64,000 bases of DNA from Tsukamurella sp. PLM1 (GTDB taxonomy: Bacteria > Actinomycetota > Actinomycetes > Mycobacteriales > Mycobacteriaceae), in contig NZ_AP025688.1 of NCBI RefSeq assembly GCF_023168325.1, forward strand, positions 2,108,001-2,172,000, given 5' to 3'. Position 1 is the first letter of the stretch; each line of letters begins with the position of its first letter. Below, one piece after another: positions 19,556 to 31,400 of this stretch. Below the pieces are notes generated by a model. It had not been told where the DNA came from, ran no database searches, and saw only the letters and a list, made by a program, of their open reading frames with translations. The translations under genes were made by a program, and so were the position numbers.

Positions 19556-20250
19556 CTGCACCGGCCCGCACCATCGAACTCGTCGCGCTGGACATGGCCG
19601 GCACCACGATCGACGACGGCGGCGCCGTCTACGAGGCTCTCCGCGGTGCCGTCGAGGACGCCGGTGCGTCGGTCGCCCAGGCGGACCTGCAGACCTGGAT
19701 GGGGACCGACAAGGTGGAGGCGATCACCAACCTGTTGCGCCTCGGCGGCGTTGCGCCGACGGCCGAGCGCGTCGAGGCGGGCTTCGCCCGTTTCCGTGAG
19801 CGCCTGCTTCACGCCTACGCCGCGACCCCGCCCACAGCGATCGCCGGCGTACCCGCCGCGCTCGCCGAGCTCCGGGAGCGGGGGATCAAGGTGGCCCTCA
19901 CCACTGGGTTCGACGATGCCGTGGCCCTCCCGCTGCTCGCCGCGCTCGGCTGGAAGATCGGCGACGGTGCCGACGCGGCCGTCGACGCGGTGGTCACCAC
20001 CTCCGACGTGGCCGCGGGTCGCCCGGCGCCGTACATGATCCACCGCGCGATGGAGCGCACCGGCGTCCACGACGTCCGCCGCGTGCTCGCCGCGGGTGAC
20101 ACGGCCGTCGACGTGCAGGCCGCGAACAATGCGGGCGCCGTGTCCGTGGGCGTCCTCACCGGCAAGGCCGCCCGGCACGTGCTCGCCGATGCCGGCGCAG
20201 ACCACGTGCTCGGCGGCGTCGTCGACATCCCGGCGCTGCTCGGCCGGTGA
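19552..20250 (+). CDS. Phosphonatase-like HAD hydrolase (TIGR03351-type)
   Basis: 232 residues of the HAD superfamily. Motif I LVALDMAGTTIDD with the nucleophilic Asp and the MAGTT form typical of phosphonoacetaldehyde hydrolase relatives; motif II Thr in VALTTGFD; motif III Lys region replaced by a less obvious basic residue (AAGRPAPYMI gives Arg); motif IV LAAGDTAVDVQAANNAG. Probable reaction: hydrolysis of phosphonoacetaldehyde to acetaldehyde and phosphate. The classic PhnX Schiff-base Lys is not evident, as expected for TIGR03351. Confidence 0.8.
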   Translation: MTAPARTIELVALDMAGTTIDDGGAVYEALRGAVEDAGASVAQADLQTWMGTDKVEAITNLLRLGGVAPTAERVEAGFARFRERLLHAYAATPPTAIAGVPAALAELRERGIKVALTTGFDDAVALPLLAALGWKIGDGADAAVDAVVTTSDVAAGRPAPYMIHRAMERTGVHDVRRVLAAGDTAVDVQAANNAGAVSVGVLTGKAARHVLADAGADHVLGGVVDIPALLGR

Positions 20251-20290
20251 CAGCCGCGATCGTCGGCGGAGTGTAGCCGCGCACACCATC

Positions 20291-20339
20291 CGCAAGCCAG
20301 AGGGCTTGCTTTCCAGCTTGTCAAGCCTGATGGCTTGCG
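20291..20339. terminator. Nested GCAAGCC/GGCTTGC hairpins between convergent genes
   Basis: GCAAGCC at 20292-20298 pairs with GGCTTGC at 20303-20309 (4-base loop AGAG, then TTTCC) and alternatively with GGCTTGCG at 20332-20339; a GCTTG-T-CAAGC stem lies between. The right half covers the last codons of the VTT gene. Probably a shared transcription terminator. Confidence 0.55.
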
Positions 20340-21006
20340 GGCACGCGGGCGTCGATGAATAGGCCCGTGATCCCGATCGCCATGAGCGCGCCGCTGACCA
20401 CCACGAGCCAGGGCGAGGAGTCGCCTGTCAGGGCGTCGCCGAGCAGCACCACGGCGATGGTGCCGGGTGCGAGGCCCGCCACCGTCGCTCCGAAGTACGG
20501 CCACAACGGCACCGGGGAGAGCGCCGAGGCGTAGTTGACGAGGAGAAGGGCGCCGCCGCGATCAACCGCAGTGACCCCACCGCCAGCCACCCGCGGGCCC
20601 GCAGCCGCGCCGCGACGGGAAAGTAGGCGCGGTGCTCGCGAACCCGCGCGATGAGTACCGACGGATGCCGGCGGTCGATCTCACGGACCACGACGAACGC
20701 GATCACCGCCGCGGCCGTCGACGACACCATGCACAGCAGGATGCCGATCGGGCCGAACAGCACCCCGGACGACACGGTGAACACAGTCCGAGGGATGGGG
20801 AACACCGTCACCGCGATGTGCGTGAGCACGAACAGCACCACGAACCAGGAGCCCGTGGCGTCGGCCCACGCGCGCACCGTCGACACGGCGGGCGTCGGGA
20901 GCAGCATGCCGAGCGCCACGAGCGCCAGGACGACGCCGCACCCCACGGCCGCGCGGATCACCAGGCCGCGGTCGCCGGGCCGGAGCCGGGATTCGTTGTC
21001 GCTCAC
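20321..21006 (-). CDS. VTT/DedA-like membrane protein (one frame break)
   Basis: About 228 residues after restoring one C near 20550. Four to six membrane helices; the central FGPIGILLCMVSSTAAAVIA and the amphipathic region with R-F/P-x-P (VFPIPRTVFT) and LRLIAAAP followed by LLLVNYASALSPVPLWPYF are features of the TVP38/VTT (SNARE-associated) family. Rv1491c of M. tuberculosis occupies the same place before mutA. GTG start with TATGTT 8 bases upstream. Confidence 0.75.
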
Positions 21007-21130
21007 GTCGAGCCAACATACGCGGTGGCCGCGCGGAGTGCCGTGACCCTACTGGGGCGTAGATATATCCATCGGTTAACGTGGGTTCTCATCGACCCGG
21101 CGTGTGCTGGGACACAGGTGAGGAGGTCTC

Positions 21131-22921
21131 GTGGCGGACAGTCCCTACGAAGCATGGCGCGGGTCCGTCGGTGCCGTGCTCGCGAAGTCGCGCGGCGGAA
21201 CGCCGCCCGAGGATCCGATCGCCGCACTCACCACGCCGACCGAGGACGACGGGGTCCAGATCGCGCCGCTGTACTCGCAACGCGACGAGCTTCCGGAGGC
21301 ACCGTTGCCCGGCGTCTTCCCCTACGTCCGCGGCGGCAACGCCACCCCGGACGTCCGTCTGGGCTGGAAGGTCGCGGAGCGCTTCGACGCCGATGCGGAC
21401 TCGGCCGACGTGCTCGGCGCGCTGGAGTCCGGCGCGAGCGCGCTGTGGATCACCCGTCCCGATCCCGCGCCGCTGCTCGACGGCGTGTACCCGGACATGG
21501 CGCCGATCCTGCTGACGGCCGGCTCGGACGTCGCCGACGCCGCCGCCCAGGTGTACGCCGCGCTCGGCCGGGCGGCGGAGTCCGACGCGTACCGCCCCGA
21601 CCTCGTGCGCGTCAGCCTCGGCGCGGCGCCGTTGACCTCACAGGTCGTTGGACGCGCGGACATCTCCGTCGACGAGGCGACTGATCTGTCCCGCGCGGCC
21701 GACGCCCGGCGCGAGGACGTCCGGGCCGTCGTCGTCGACGGTGCCGACCTGCACAACGCCGGCGCGACCGCCGCCCAGGAGCTGGGTCTCGCCGCGGCCG
21801 CTGCGCTCGACCACGTGCGCGCCCTGACCACCGCCGGTCTCGGCGTCGCCGCCGCGCTGAACCAGCTCACGATCCGGCTGGCCGCCACGGACGACCAGTT
21901 CCTCACGCTCGCGAAGGTGCGCGCGTGGCGCTCGGTCTGGGCGCGGGTCGCACAGCACCTAGGGGCTCCCGAGGCCGGCAATGCGCCCGTGCACGTCGTG
22001 ACGTCGCTCGCGGCCACCACCCAGCGCGATCCGTGGGTGAACCTGCTCCGGACCACCGTCGCCGCGTTCGGTGCGGGCGTCGGTGGCGCCGACTACGTCA
22101 CCACGCTCGGCTACGACGCGGCCCTGCCGGGCGGTGTCGAGGGCTATTCGGCCGCTTTCTCGCGGCGCATCGCCCGCAACACGCAGTTGCTGCTGCTGGA
22201 GGAGTCGAACCTCGGCCGGGTCGTCGACCCCGGCGCCGGCTCGTGGCACGTGGAATCGCTCACCGACGACCTGGCCCGCGCCGCCTGGGGGCAGCTGCAG
22301 GCGACCGAGCGCGCCGGCGGATTCGCCCGCGGCGTCGCCGACGAGACCATCGGTGCCCGCCTCGGCGAGGCCGCGGACCGTCGGGATTCGGCGGTGGCAC
22401 GCGCGCGCGCAAGCTGACCGGCGTCAACGAGTTCCCGAACCTCGCGGAGCCGGCCATCGCACCGACGGCGGCGACGAACGGCCCCGTCGTACGGTCGTAC
22501 GCCGCGCCCTTCGAGGCCCTGCGCGCCCGCTCCGACGCCTTCCTGCGCGAGCACGGCGTCCGCCCACGGATCCGGATGGTGACCATCGGCACCGTCGCGC
22601 AGCACAACGGCCGGTCGACCTTCCTGACGAACCTGCTCGCCTCCGGCGGCATCGAGACGGTGCTGGACGCGGCCGAGCAGGCCGCCGGCGCCGCCACGCT
22701 CGACGGCTCGCCGGGCGCGCGGATCGCGGCGCTCGCGGGTGCCGACGCCGGCTACGCCGAGGAGGGTGAGGCCGGCCCGGAGCCTGCGCGATGAGGGGAA
22801 CCTGGTCCTGCTCGCGGGTGCGCCGGGCACCGTCGACGACGGCCTCATCGACATCTACCTGCACGCGAAGATCGATGCGGCCGCCGCGCTCGACGATCTG
22901 CTGACCCGGCTGGGGGCATGA
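21131..22921 (+). CDS. mutA: Methylmalonyl-CoA mutase small subunit (two frame breaks)
   Basis: Beta subunit of heterodimeric methylmalonyl-CoA mutase; about 597 residues when frames are joined near 22405 (end of a GC-dinucleotide run) and 22775 (net loss of two bases or gain of one). Mutase-fold motifs [31 protein letters not shown] and [19 protein letters not shown] are clear, then [13 protein letters not shown] opens the C-terminal B12-like domain, which in this subunit lacks the DxHxxG cobalamin motif. GTG start after GGAGG. Same order mutA-mutB-meaB as Rv1492, Rv1493 and Rv1496. Confidence 0.92.
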
Positions 22922-22922
22922 G

Positions 22923-25149
<2,227 letters not shown>

Positions 25150-25153
<4 letters not shown>

Positions 25154-26130
25154 TCACCGTCGCCGAACTCGCGGACGGGGTCCGGGCCGACAAGCGCGCC
25201 GTGCTGGCGCGCGCCATCACCCTCGTCGAGTCCCGGCGCCCCGACCATCAGGCCCTCGCGCAGGAGCTGCTGCTCGAGGTGACGCCGGGACCGGACGCGC
25301 CGATCGCCACCCGCGTGGGGATCACCGGCGTGCCCGGGGTGGAAGTCGACCACCATCGAGGCCCTGGGCAACCACCTGATCTCGTTGGGGCACAAGGTCG
25401 CCGTGCTCGCCGTGGACCCGTCGTCCACGCGGAGCGGCGGATCCATCCTGGGCGACAAGACGCGCATGGGCACTCTCGCCGTGAACCCGCGCGCGTACAT
25501 CCGGCCGTCGCCCACCTCGGGCACGCTCGGCGGCGTCGCGAAGGCCACCCGCGAGACCATGGTGCTCATGGAGGCCGCCGGCTTCGACGTGATCCTGGTC
25601 GAGACCGTCGGCGTGGGACAGTCCGAGGTCACCGTCGCGAACATGGTGGACACGTTCACCTTCCTCACGCTGGCTCGCACCGGCGACCAGCTGCAGGGCA
25701 TCAAGAAGGGCGTGCTCGAGCTCGCCGACGTGGTGGCGGTCAACAAGGCCGACGGGGACCACGTCGTCGAGGCCCGCGTCGCGGCCCGCGAGCTGTCGAG
25801 CGCGCTGCGCCTGATCCACCCGCGCGGCTCCCTGTGGCGCCCGCCGGTGCTCACGCAGAGCGCCGTCGAGGGCACCGGCATTCCCGAGTTCTGGGACGCC
25901 GTCCTCCGGCACCGCAGCACGCTGCAGGAGGCGGGGGAGTTCGATCGCCGCCGCCGGCAGCAGCAAGTCGACTGGACCTGGACGATGGTCCGGGACGCGA
26001 TCCTCGGGCGGGTCGAGCACTCCGACGGTGTCCGGTCCGTTCGGTCCGGCGTCGAAGCGTCCGTACAGGACGGCTCGCTCACCCCGCTCTCGCCGCGCAG
26101 CGCATCCTGGACGCCTTCGACGGTCGCTGA
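25150..26130 (+). CDS. meaB: Methylmalonyl-CoA mutase-associated GTPase (two frame breaks)
   Basis: G3E-family GTPase that loads and protects the cobalamin of MutB. About 327 residues. The Walker A (GVPGVGKST) is interrupted near 25340, where two Gs appear to be missing; downstream [33 protein letters not shown] (Walker B/switch II) and [11 protein letters not shown] (NKxD) are intact. A second break near 26090 restores the ending [15 protein letters not shown] start overlaps the mutB stop by four bases. Confidence 0.92.
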
Positions 26131-26185
26131 GCTCCGCAGCGACGGGTCGGGAGCGGCGACGACGCTTCCGTGTCACGATGGGGAC

Positions 26186-26653
26186 ATGTCGGCACTGGTG
26201 ATCTGCGCGTCCAAGCATCACGGCAACACGCGGAAGGTGGCCGATCGGATCGGTGACGTCCTGAACGCCTCGGTGCTCACCCCCTCAGAGGTGACGCCGG
26301 ACCGGATCGACGCGGCCGACGTGGTCGGTTTCGGCTCGGGCGTCTACTGGATGGCCTTCGAACCCGACCTCGTCCGCCTCGTTCGCGGCCTGACGGCGAA
26401 GCCGCGCGGCACCGCGTTCGTCTACGCCACGAGCGGTCTGCCCGAGACGCCGCTGCGTCGGTACACGCGGGACCTGGCCGGCCTGCTGACGGACGCGGGA
26501 TTTCAGGTGGTGCCGGAAGTCTTCCACTGTCGTGGGCTCGACACGATGGGTCCGTTCGGACTGGTCGGCGGCATGAACAAGGGGCGTCCCAGTGCGACGG
26601 ACCTCGCCGCGGCCGACGCCTTCGCGCGCCGCCTGCTGGCTCAAGAGGGGTAA
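26186..26653 (+). CDS. Flavodoxin-domain protein
   Basis: 155 residues, single flavodoxin-like domain. FMN phosphate loop ALVICASKHHGNTRKVA at the N-terminus, then GFGSGVYWMAFEP and YATSGLPETPLRRYTRDL. Small electron carrier or quinone/flavin-dependent reductase; partner unknown. Could serve the coupled oxygenases elsewhere, but nothing in the context proves it. Confidence 0.8.
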   Translation: MSALVICASKHHGNTRKVADRIGDVLNASVLTPSEVTPDRIDAADVVGFGSGVYWMAFEPDLVRLVRGLTAKPRGTAFVYATSGLPETPLRRYTRDLAGLLTDAGFQVVPEVFHCRGLDTMGPFGLVGGMNKGRPSATDLAAADAFARRLLAQEG

Positions 26654-26677
26654 GTGGACGGCGTTCGCCTGCTCGGT

Positions 26678-26693
26678 TGTGATGTAGATCACA
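26678..26693. promoter_or_regulatory. Perfect CRP/GlxR box
   Basis: TGTGATGTAGATCACA matches TGTGAN6TCACA and the corynebacterial GlxR form TGTGANNTANNTCACA exactly. It is centred about 27 bases before the GTG 26713 leaderless start and overlaps the expected -35 region, so binding would more likely repress than activate. cAMP-dependent control is inferred. Confidence 0.75.
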
Positions 26694-26712
26694 CCGGCCT
26701 AGTGTGAGGCTT

Positions 26713-28354
26713 GTGCCTTCAAGGGTCGCTGACAACATTGTAAATGCTTTGTATGCGTTCGGGTTTCGTCACGCATATGGCATTCATGGTGCCAATTCGG
26801 AGGACCTGTTCGCCGCGTTGCTCCGGGCTCCGGCGCACCGGCGGCTGGTGGTGACCATCGCTAAACACGAGTTCGGAGCCGGGGCGATGGCGGACGGTTC
26901 GACGAGGATGACGGGACGGCCCGCCTGCCTCATCGCGACCTCGGGTGGCGCCGCCATGAACTGCGTGCCGGCCCTCGCGGAGGCCTACCAGTCGCGGGTG
27001 CCGGTCCTCGCCCTGATCGGCAGCCCGCCGACCGTCGCCGAGGGCGCGGCGCGTTCCAGGACATGTGCGCAGCGCCCCGCACAGTCGATGTGCTCGCCGT
27101 CCTGCGCGGGGTGACGGGCTTCGCCGCCAAGGTCTCCGGGCCGCGGGACCTCGCTCCAGCGCTCGACGGTGCCTTCGCCGCACTGGAGCAGGGGCTACCG
27201 GCGGCGCCCGGTGCCGAAGGACGTCCAGGTCGCCGACTGTCCGGGGCGAGTGGGGCGCCCGCCCGTGCCGGGACGGCCGGAGGCACCGTCGGACGAGGTG
27301 ATCCGACTCGTCCGCGCGGCCCGCAGGCCGCTCATCCTGCTCGGCGAGGCGGCTTCCCGGCCCGGCTCGCCGGGCCGGTCGCGGAACTGGCCTCCGCCAC
27401 GGGTGCCGTGATCGCCGTCGGGCCCAACGGCCGGGACGCCGCGCCGCCGACCGCCGTCGTGGGCGTCGCGGGTGTGATGGGGCACCCGTCCGTCCCGCAG
27501 GTCGCCGCCGAGGCCGACCTCGTACTCGCGATCGGCACCGACCTCGATCTCATGGACCGCACCGGGCTCGACGAGGCGATGGACGTCACCTGCACGGTGC
27601 ACGTCGCGGTCGAGCAGCCGTTGCGCGAGGTCACGATCCACGAGCCCGCCCGCGACCTCGCCGCGTACACCCGGTCCCTGACGGCCGCCCTCGGCTCCCG
27701 CGTCCGCGTGCCCTGGACGGACGCCGCACCTGTTCCGATCACCGTGCCGAGGAACGACTCCGGGCTGATGACCTGCGCGGACGCCGTCGATGCGCTAGCC
27801 GCCGCCATCCCCGCCGACGCCCTCGTCTTCGCGGACGCCGGCAACGCCGGGGCCGCCGCGGTGCACCGCCTGCCCCTCGGCACCGGCGAGCGCTTCCTGG
27901 TCGCCCTGGGGATGGGCGGTATGGGCCACGGCATCGCGGCGGGCGTCGGCGCGGCGATCGCCACCGGCAGGCCCACGGTGATCCTCGCCGGCGACGGCGC
28001 CTTCTTCATGCACGGCATGGAGATCCACACCGCCATCGAGGCCGGGGCACCCGTCGTGCTCGTGGTGCTCAACAACGACGCGCACGGCATGTGCGTCGCG
28101 CGGGAGGACGCGTTCTTCCCGGATCTGCCCAGCATCAACCGGTTCCGTCCCAGCCACATCGCCGCCGGCCTCGCCGCCATGTTCCCGGACCTGCCCGTCC
28201 GCTCGGCCACCACGCCCGACGGTGCGCGGTCCGCCTTCGCCGAGCTCGTGGCCGGGCCGCCGGCGGACCGTCGTGTCTGGAGATCGCGACCGACCCGCTC
28301 GAGGTACCGCCGTTCGCCGCCCTGCTGCCCGACACCGCGAAGGAGCATTCGTGA
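26713..28354 (+). CDS. Thiamine-diphosphate enzyme, acetolactate synthase-like (four frame breaks)
   Basis: About 548 residues with the three ThDP domains. N-terminal Pyr domain with the catalytic Glu in VVTIAKHEFGAGAMADGS; central domain around AVIAVGPNGRDAAPPTA; C-terminal PP domain with the Mg/ThDP motif VILAGDGAFFMHGMEI through VVLNNDAHG. Breaks near 27050, 27195 (two bases), 27360 and 28262 all fit losses in G or C runs; restored length is a whole number of codons. GTG 26713 lies 7 bases after TAGTGT. Probably condenses an alpha-keto acid with an acceptor; substrate unknown. Coupled to SRPBCC and FabH-like genes. Confidence 0.75.
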
Positions 28355-28974
28355 TCCCCATCATCGATATCGAGGGAACCATCCGGATCGAGAGTCACCC
28401 GCGCCCGGTCGCGCAGCCGATCCTCGTCGACCGCATGCGCTCGGTGTACCCGCACCAGCAGATCTACGGCGACTTCTGCCCCGTGCAGTCGTACGTGGAC
28501 GCCCCGCCCGACGAGTTGTACGCCTGGCTCGCCGACACCCGCTCCCTGGAGGAGTGGACGTACAGCCTGCGCGGCTTCCGGGAGACCGACGAGGCAGGCC
28601 TCTGGGTGGCGCGGGACATGCTCGGTGCCGACACCGAGATCTACACCCGCACCGTCGCGCACCCGGACGCACGGACCGTCGACTACCACTGCGCCTGGGA
28701 CCAGGGGAAACACCTCTGGATGATCTACCTGATGCGGGTCGTCGACGCGCAGCTGGTGCTGAACCGGCCCGGTTCGGTGGTGCTCTGGGTCAACTGCCAC
28801 CACCCCTTCTACGACGAGAACCCGTACCCCGAGACGGCGCCGCCCGGCCGCCCGGTGTGGGTCGGCGACCTGTGGGACACCTTCGAGCGGGGCACCAGAT
28901 GGAGCTCGAGAACCTCAAGGCGATCGCCGAGTACCGGCACGCGCACGGTGAGCCGGTCAAGCCCGAATGGATGA
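28351..28974 (+). CDS. SRPBCC (START-like) protein, probably two frame breaks
   Basis: About 208 residues of the SRPBCC/polyketide-cyclase superfamily: FCPVQSYVDAPPDELYAWLA is the classic first strand and helix, then WTYSLRGFRETDEAG and VDYHCAWDQGKHLWMIY. GTG start overlaps the ThDP stop by four bases. One G is lost near 28895; the downstream sequence KAIAEYRHAHGEPVKPEW stays in the shifted frame, yet the ATGA at 28971 implies a stop at 28972-28974, so a second break is likely just before it. Small hydrophobic ligand binding or cyclisation is possible. Confidence 0.65.
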   Translation: MIPIIDIEGTIRIESHPRPVAQPILVDRMRSVYPHQQIYGDFCPVQSYVDAPPDELYAWLADTRSLEEWTYSLRGFRETDEAGLWVARDMLGADTEIYTRTVAHPDARTVDYHCAWDQGKHLWMIYLMRVVDAQLVLNRPGSVVLWVNCHHPFYDENPYPETAPPGRPVWVGDLWDTFERGTRWSSRTSRRSPSTGTRTVSRSSPNG

Positions 28975-30001
28975 CGTCGAGCGCCCCCGCCGCGACGCCG
29001 CGGATCGTGGGGCTCGCCTCGCACCTCCCCGAGAACCGGGTTCCCGCCGCGTACTTCCGCCAGTTCGCCGACGCCGACAGCCGCACACTCACCTCGAACC
29101 CGATGTTCGCGCCGCCCGCCTTCCGGCACCACGCGGCGGCGGGGGAGTCCAACGTCGACCTCATGTGCGCCGCGATCGACCGCCTCCGGGAGCAGGTCGG
29201 CGACGAGGCGCTGCAGGCCGACGTGGTGCTCAGCCACTCCCAGCTGCCCGACCTGCCGGTCGTCGGCTGCGGCGGCGACGTCGTGCGCCGGCTCGGCACC
29301 CGGCCGTCGCTGGTACTCGACATCCACAACGGCGGCTGCGCCGCGTTCCTGCTGATGCTGCACCTCGCCCGCACCATGTTCACCGCGGGCACCGTCCGCT
29401 CGGCGCTGCTGCTCACGGCGACGAACGCGGCCGGGAACGTCTTCACCCAGGACCGGGTACGGAACCTGCCTCAGGCCGCCATACCCGGCGACGGTGCCGC
29501 GGCCGCCCTCGTCGTCGCCGACCCGGAGGCGGGCGGGCTCGAGGTCCGCGAGGTGGTGTGCGCGCAGCACAGCGAGTACGCCGGCGACATGACCGCGGCG
29601 GTCGAGCCGCCGCGCAAGTACTGGGAGGCGGGCGAGGGGCAGCTGCACGTCGGCTTCACCGAGGCCAAGATCGCCAAGGTCCTCGCCCGCGGCAACAGGC
29701 TCGTCCCGGAGGTCGCGCTCGCCGCCGCGGCGGCGGGTGGGCTGCGCGGGCCCGACGTCGGGCACCTCGTCACCAATCAGCCCAACCGCACCTTCCTGCG
29801 GAACTGGCGCGAGGCCCTCGAGCTCCCGCCCGAGCGACACCCGGACACCTTCGACGAGTGCGGCAACCTGTTCGCGGTGGGCGTCCCGCACACCTTCGCC
29901 ACGGCCTGCGAGGACGGCCGCATCGGGGCCGGCGAGGACGTGGTGCTCGCCGCCTTCGCGCACGCCGGGACTTCGCGGCGGCCGCGCTCGTCGGGACCTG
30001 A
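28971..30001 (+). CDS. FabH-like 3-oxoacyl-ACP synthase III (one frame break)
   Basis: About 343 residues, thiolase fold. Nucleophile Cys123 in DIHNGGCAAFLLM; glycine motif PGDGAAAALVV; the usual HQANxR motif reads TNQPNRTF, so the catalytic His is replaced by Asn (residue 269), while the second Asn is kept in ECGNLFAVG. One G is missing near 29970; the restored end is AGDFAAAALVGT. The substitution suggests acyl transfer or a Cys-only condensation rather than ordinary fatty acid initiation. Third gene of the ThDP/SRPBCC cluster. Confidence 0.8.
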
Positions 30002-30008
30002 GCGCGGG

Positions 30009-30630
30009 TCACGCCCCGTCGACGACAGCGGCCGGCAGGAAGTGCGACGCGACGCCGAGCAGCGCGGCGCAGGACAGGCGGACCTTCTCGGAGTCGGGCT
30101 CCTCGCCGGTGATGATCGGGGAGTAGACGAACGCCTCGGCGGTCCGCAGGAGGACGTACGCGAGCAGGTCGACGGGCAGTCCGGGGGTGTAGCGGCCCGC
30201 GGCGACCTCGGCGTCGATCACGGCGACGATCCGCTCGACGATCCGGTGCTGCACCCCGCCCGCTCGTGTGGTCATCACACGGAAGGCCCGTTCGGGCTCG
30301 CGGCGGACGAAGGGCGCGAACGCGGACCCGCGGTTCGCGACGGACGAGAAGTCGCCCAGGACGTTCGCGATCCGCACGGCGCCTTCGCCCGCGGCGGTGC
30401 GCACGACGTGGTCGAAGGCCGGCGCGGTGATGGACCAGACGACCTCGCCCATGATCCGGTCCCGGCCGCCGAACCACCGGAACAGGGTGTTGCGGTTGAC
30501 CCCCGCGTACGCCGCCAGCTCGTTCATCTCGATCCGCTCGCCGGCGAGGAACATCTCCGCGGCCCGCGCGATCACCGCCTCGGCGCTCGCGCGTGGCGCG
30601 GCCGGGTTCCGTTCCGCCGGAGGGCGTCAC
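30009..30630 (-). CDS. TetR family regulator (one frame break near the start)
   Basis: About 207 residues. DNA-binding domain MFLAGERIEMNELAAYAG-VNRNTLFRWFGG is clear; the C-terminal domain is helical with FAPFVRREPERAFRVM. The most likely start is GTG 30630, overlapping the hydrolase stop (GTGA) and reading VTPSGGTEPGRATRER before a break near 30590; starting at GTG 30575 would cut the first helix. Last gene of the PHA-synthase operon and convergent with the FabH-like gene. Confidence 0.75.
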
Positions 30631-31394
30631 GACCCCGACGCGGCCGGACGGGGAAGGCGAACCGCAGCGCCGGCGGTGGCCGGAACGGCGCGCCGCCGGG
30701 CGGGGCCGCGAGCCGATCGGCCAGGGCCCACAGCACCGCGAGGTTGGCGCCCATGCCCAGGTGCGAGCCCAACACCTCGATGTTCTCCGCCGACGGTGCC
30801 GGGTCCCGGCACAGGCGCCACGGAACGATCCCGTCGAGGCGGCTGTAGATCGCCACCGCGGGAACGGGCAGCGGCGCACCGTCGGGTTCGAGGGGGAGCC
30901 CCAGTTCCTCCGCGTGCCACCGCCCGAACAACTCGTAGACGAGGCGGGCGTTGCTCTGTCGATGATTCGTGAGCCGGAACGGACTGCCCAGCGTGAACAC
31001 CTGGCGTACGAGATCGGGGTGCTCGCGGGCAAGGCGGCGGGCGTAGATGCCGCCCAGGCTCCACCCGATGAGCGTGACGGCCCTCAGCCTCGGCGATGGA
31101 GCGCAGCCGCTCGGGCATGCCGCGCAGGATCTTCTCCGACGGCCCGATGTTCGTCCCGAGCCGCCATCCGTGGACCCGGTACCCGAGGCGCCGCAGGGTG
31201 CGCCGCAGGGTGGTGGTGCTCAGGTCCGAGGTGCCGAGCCCGGGGAGGACGAGGACCGGCCGACCGTCCCCGCCGGGGGCACGAAGCAGCACGGGCCACG
31301 TCCAGGCGAGCGCCCCGCCCTCCCCGAGCGCACGGGCGTAGTCGGTGGTGAGGAGAGCCGGTCCGGGGGCCGGTACCGCGTCGATCGTGGTCAT
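30627..31394 (-). CDS. Alpha/beta hydrolase of the PHA-synthase operon (two frame breaks)
   Basis: About 256 residues. Oxyanion region VLVLPGLGTSDLST, nucleophile elbow GWSLGGIYARRLA split by a break near 31080 (two Gs lost), acid residue near AIYSRLDGIVPW, and catalytic His probably in EVLGSHLGMGANL. A second break near 30645 restores an end at the TGA 30627-30629. GWSLGG elbows occur in lipase/esterase-like enzymes; substrate unknown. Confidence 0.7.
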   Translation of the reverse strand: MTTIDAVPAPGPALLTTDYARALGEGGALAWTWPVLLRAPGGDGRPVLVLPGLGTSDLSTTTLRRTLRRLGYRVHGWRLGTNIGPSEKILRGMPERLRSIAEAEGRHAHRVEPGRHLRPPPCPRAPRSRTPGVHAGQSVPAHESSTEQRPPRLRVVRAVARGGTGAPPRTRRCAAARSRGGDLQPPRRDRSVAPVPGPGTVGGEHRGVGLAPGHGRQPRGAVGPGRSARGPARRRAVPATAGAAVRLPRPAASGS

Positions 31395-31400
31395 CTCGCC

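Noticed and set aside
21007..21130. Cobalamin riboswitch before mutA
   Set aside because: The 124-base gap has an AT-rich promoter-like segment but no B12-box-like sequence or room for the full aptamer.
28351..30001. Natural SRPBCC-FabH fusion protein
   Set aside because: The frame runs on after 28895, but neighbours all use 4-base overlaps and an ATGA lies exactly at 28971; a second small sequence error is the simpler reading.
27063..30848. A single open frame of over 1,200 codons across the ThDP, SRPBCC and FabH-like genes
   Set aside because: It is a product of high GC content and lost bases; its translation matches parts of three separate families, with out-of-frame stretches between, and ATGA/GTGA junctions mark the true gene borders.
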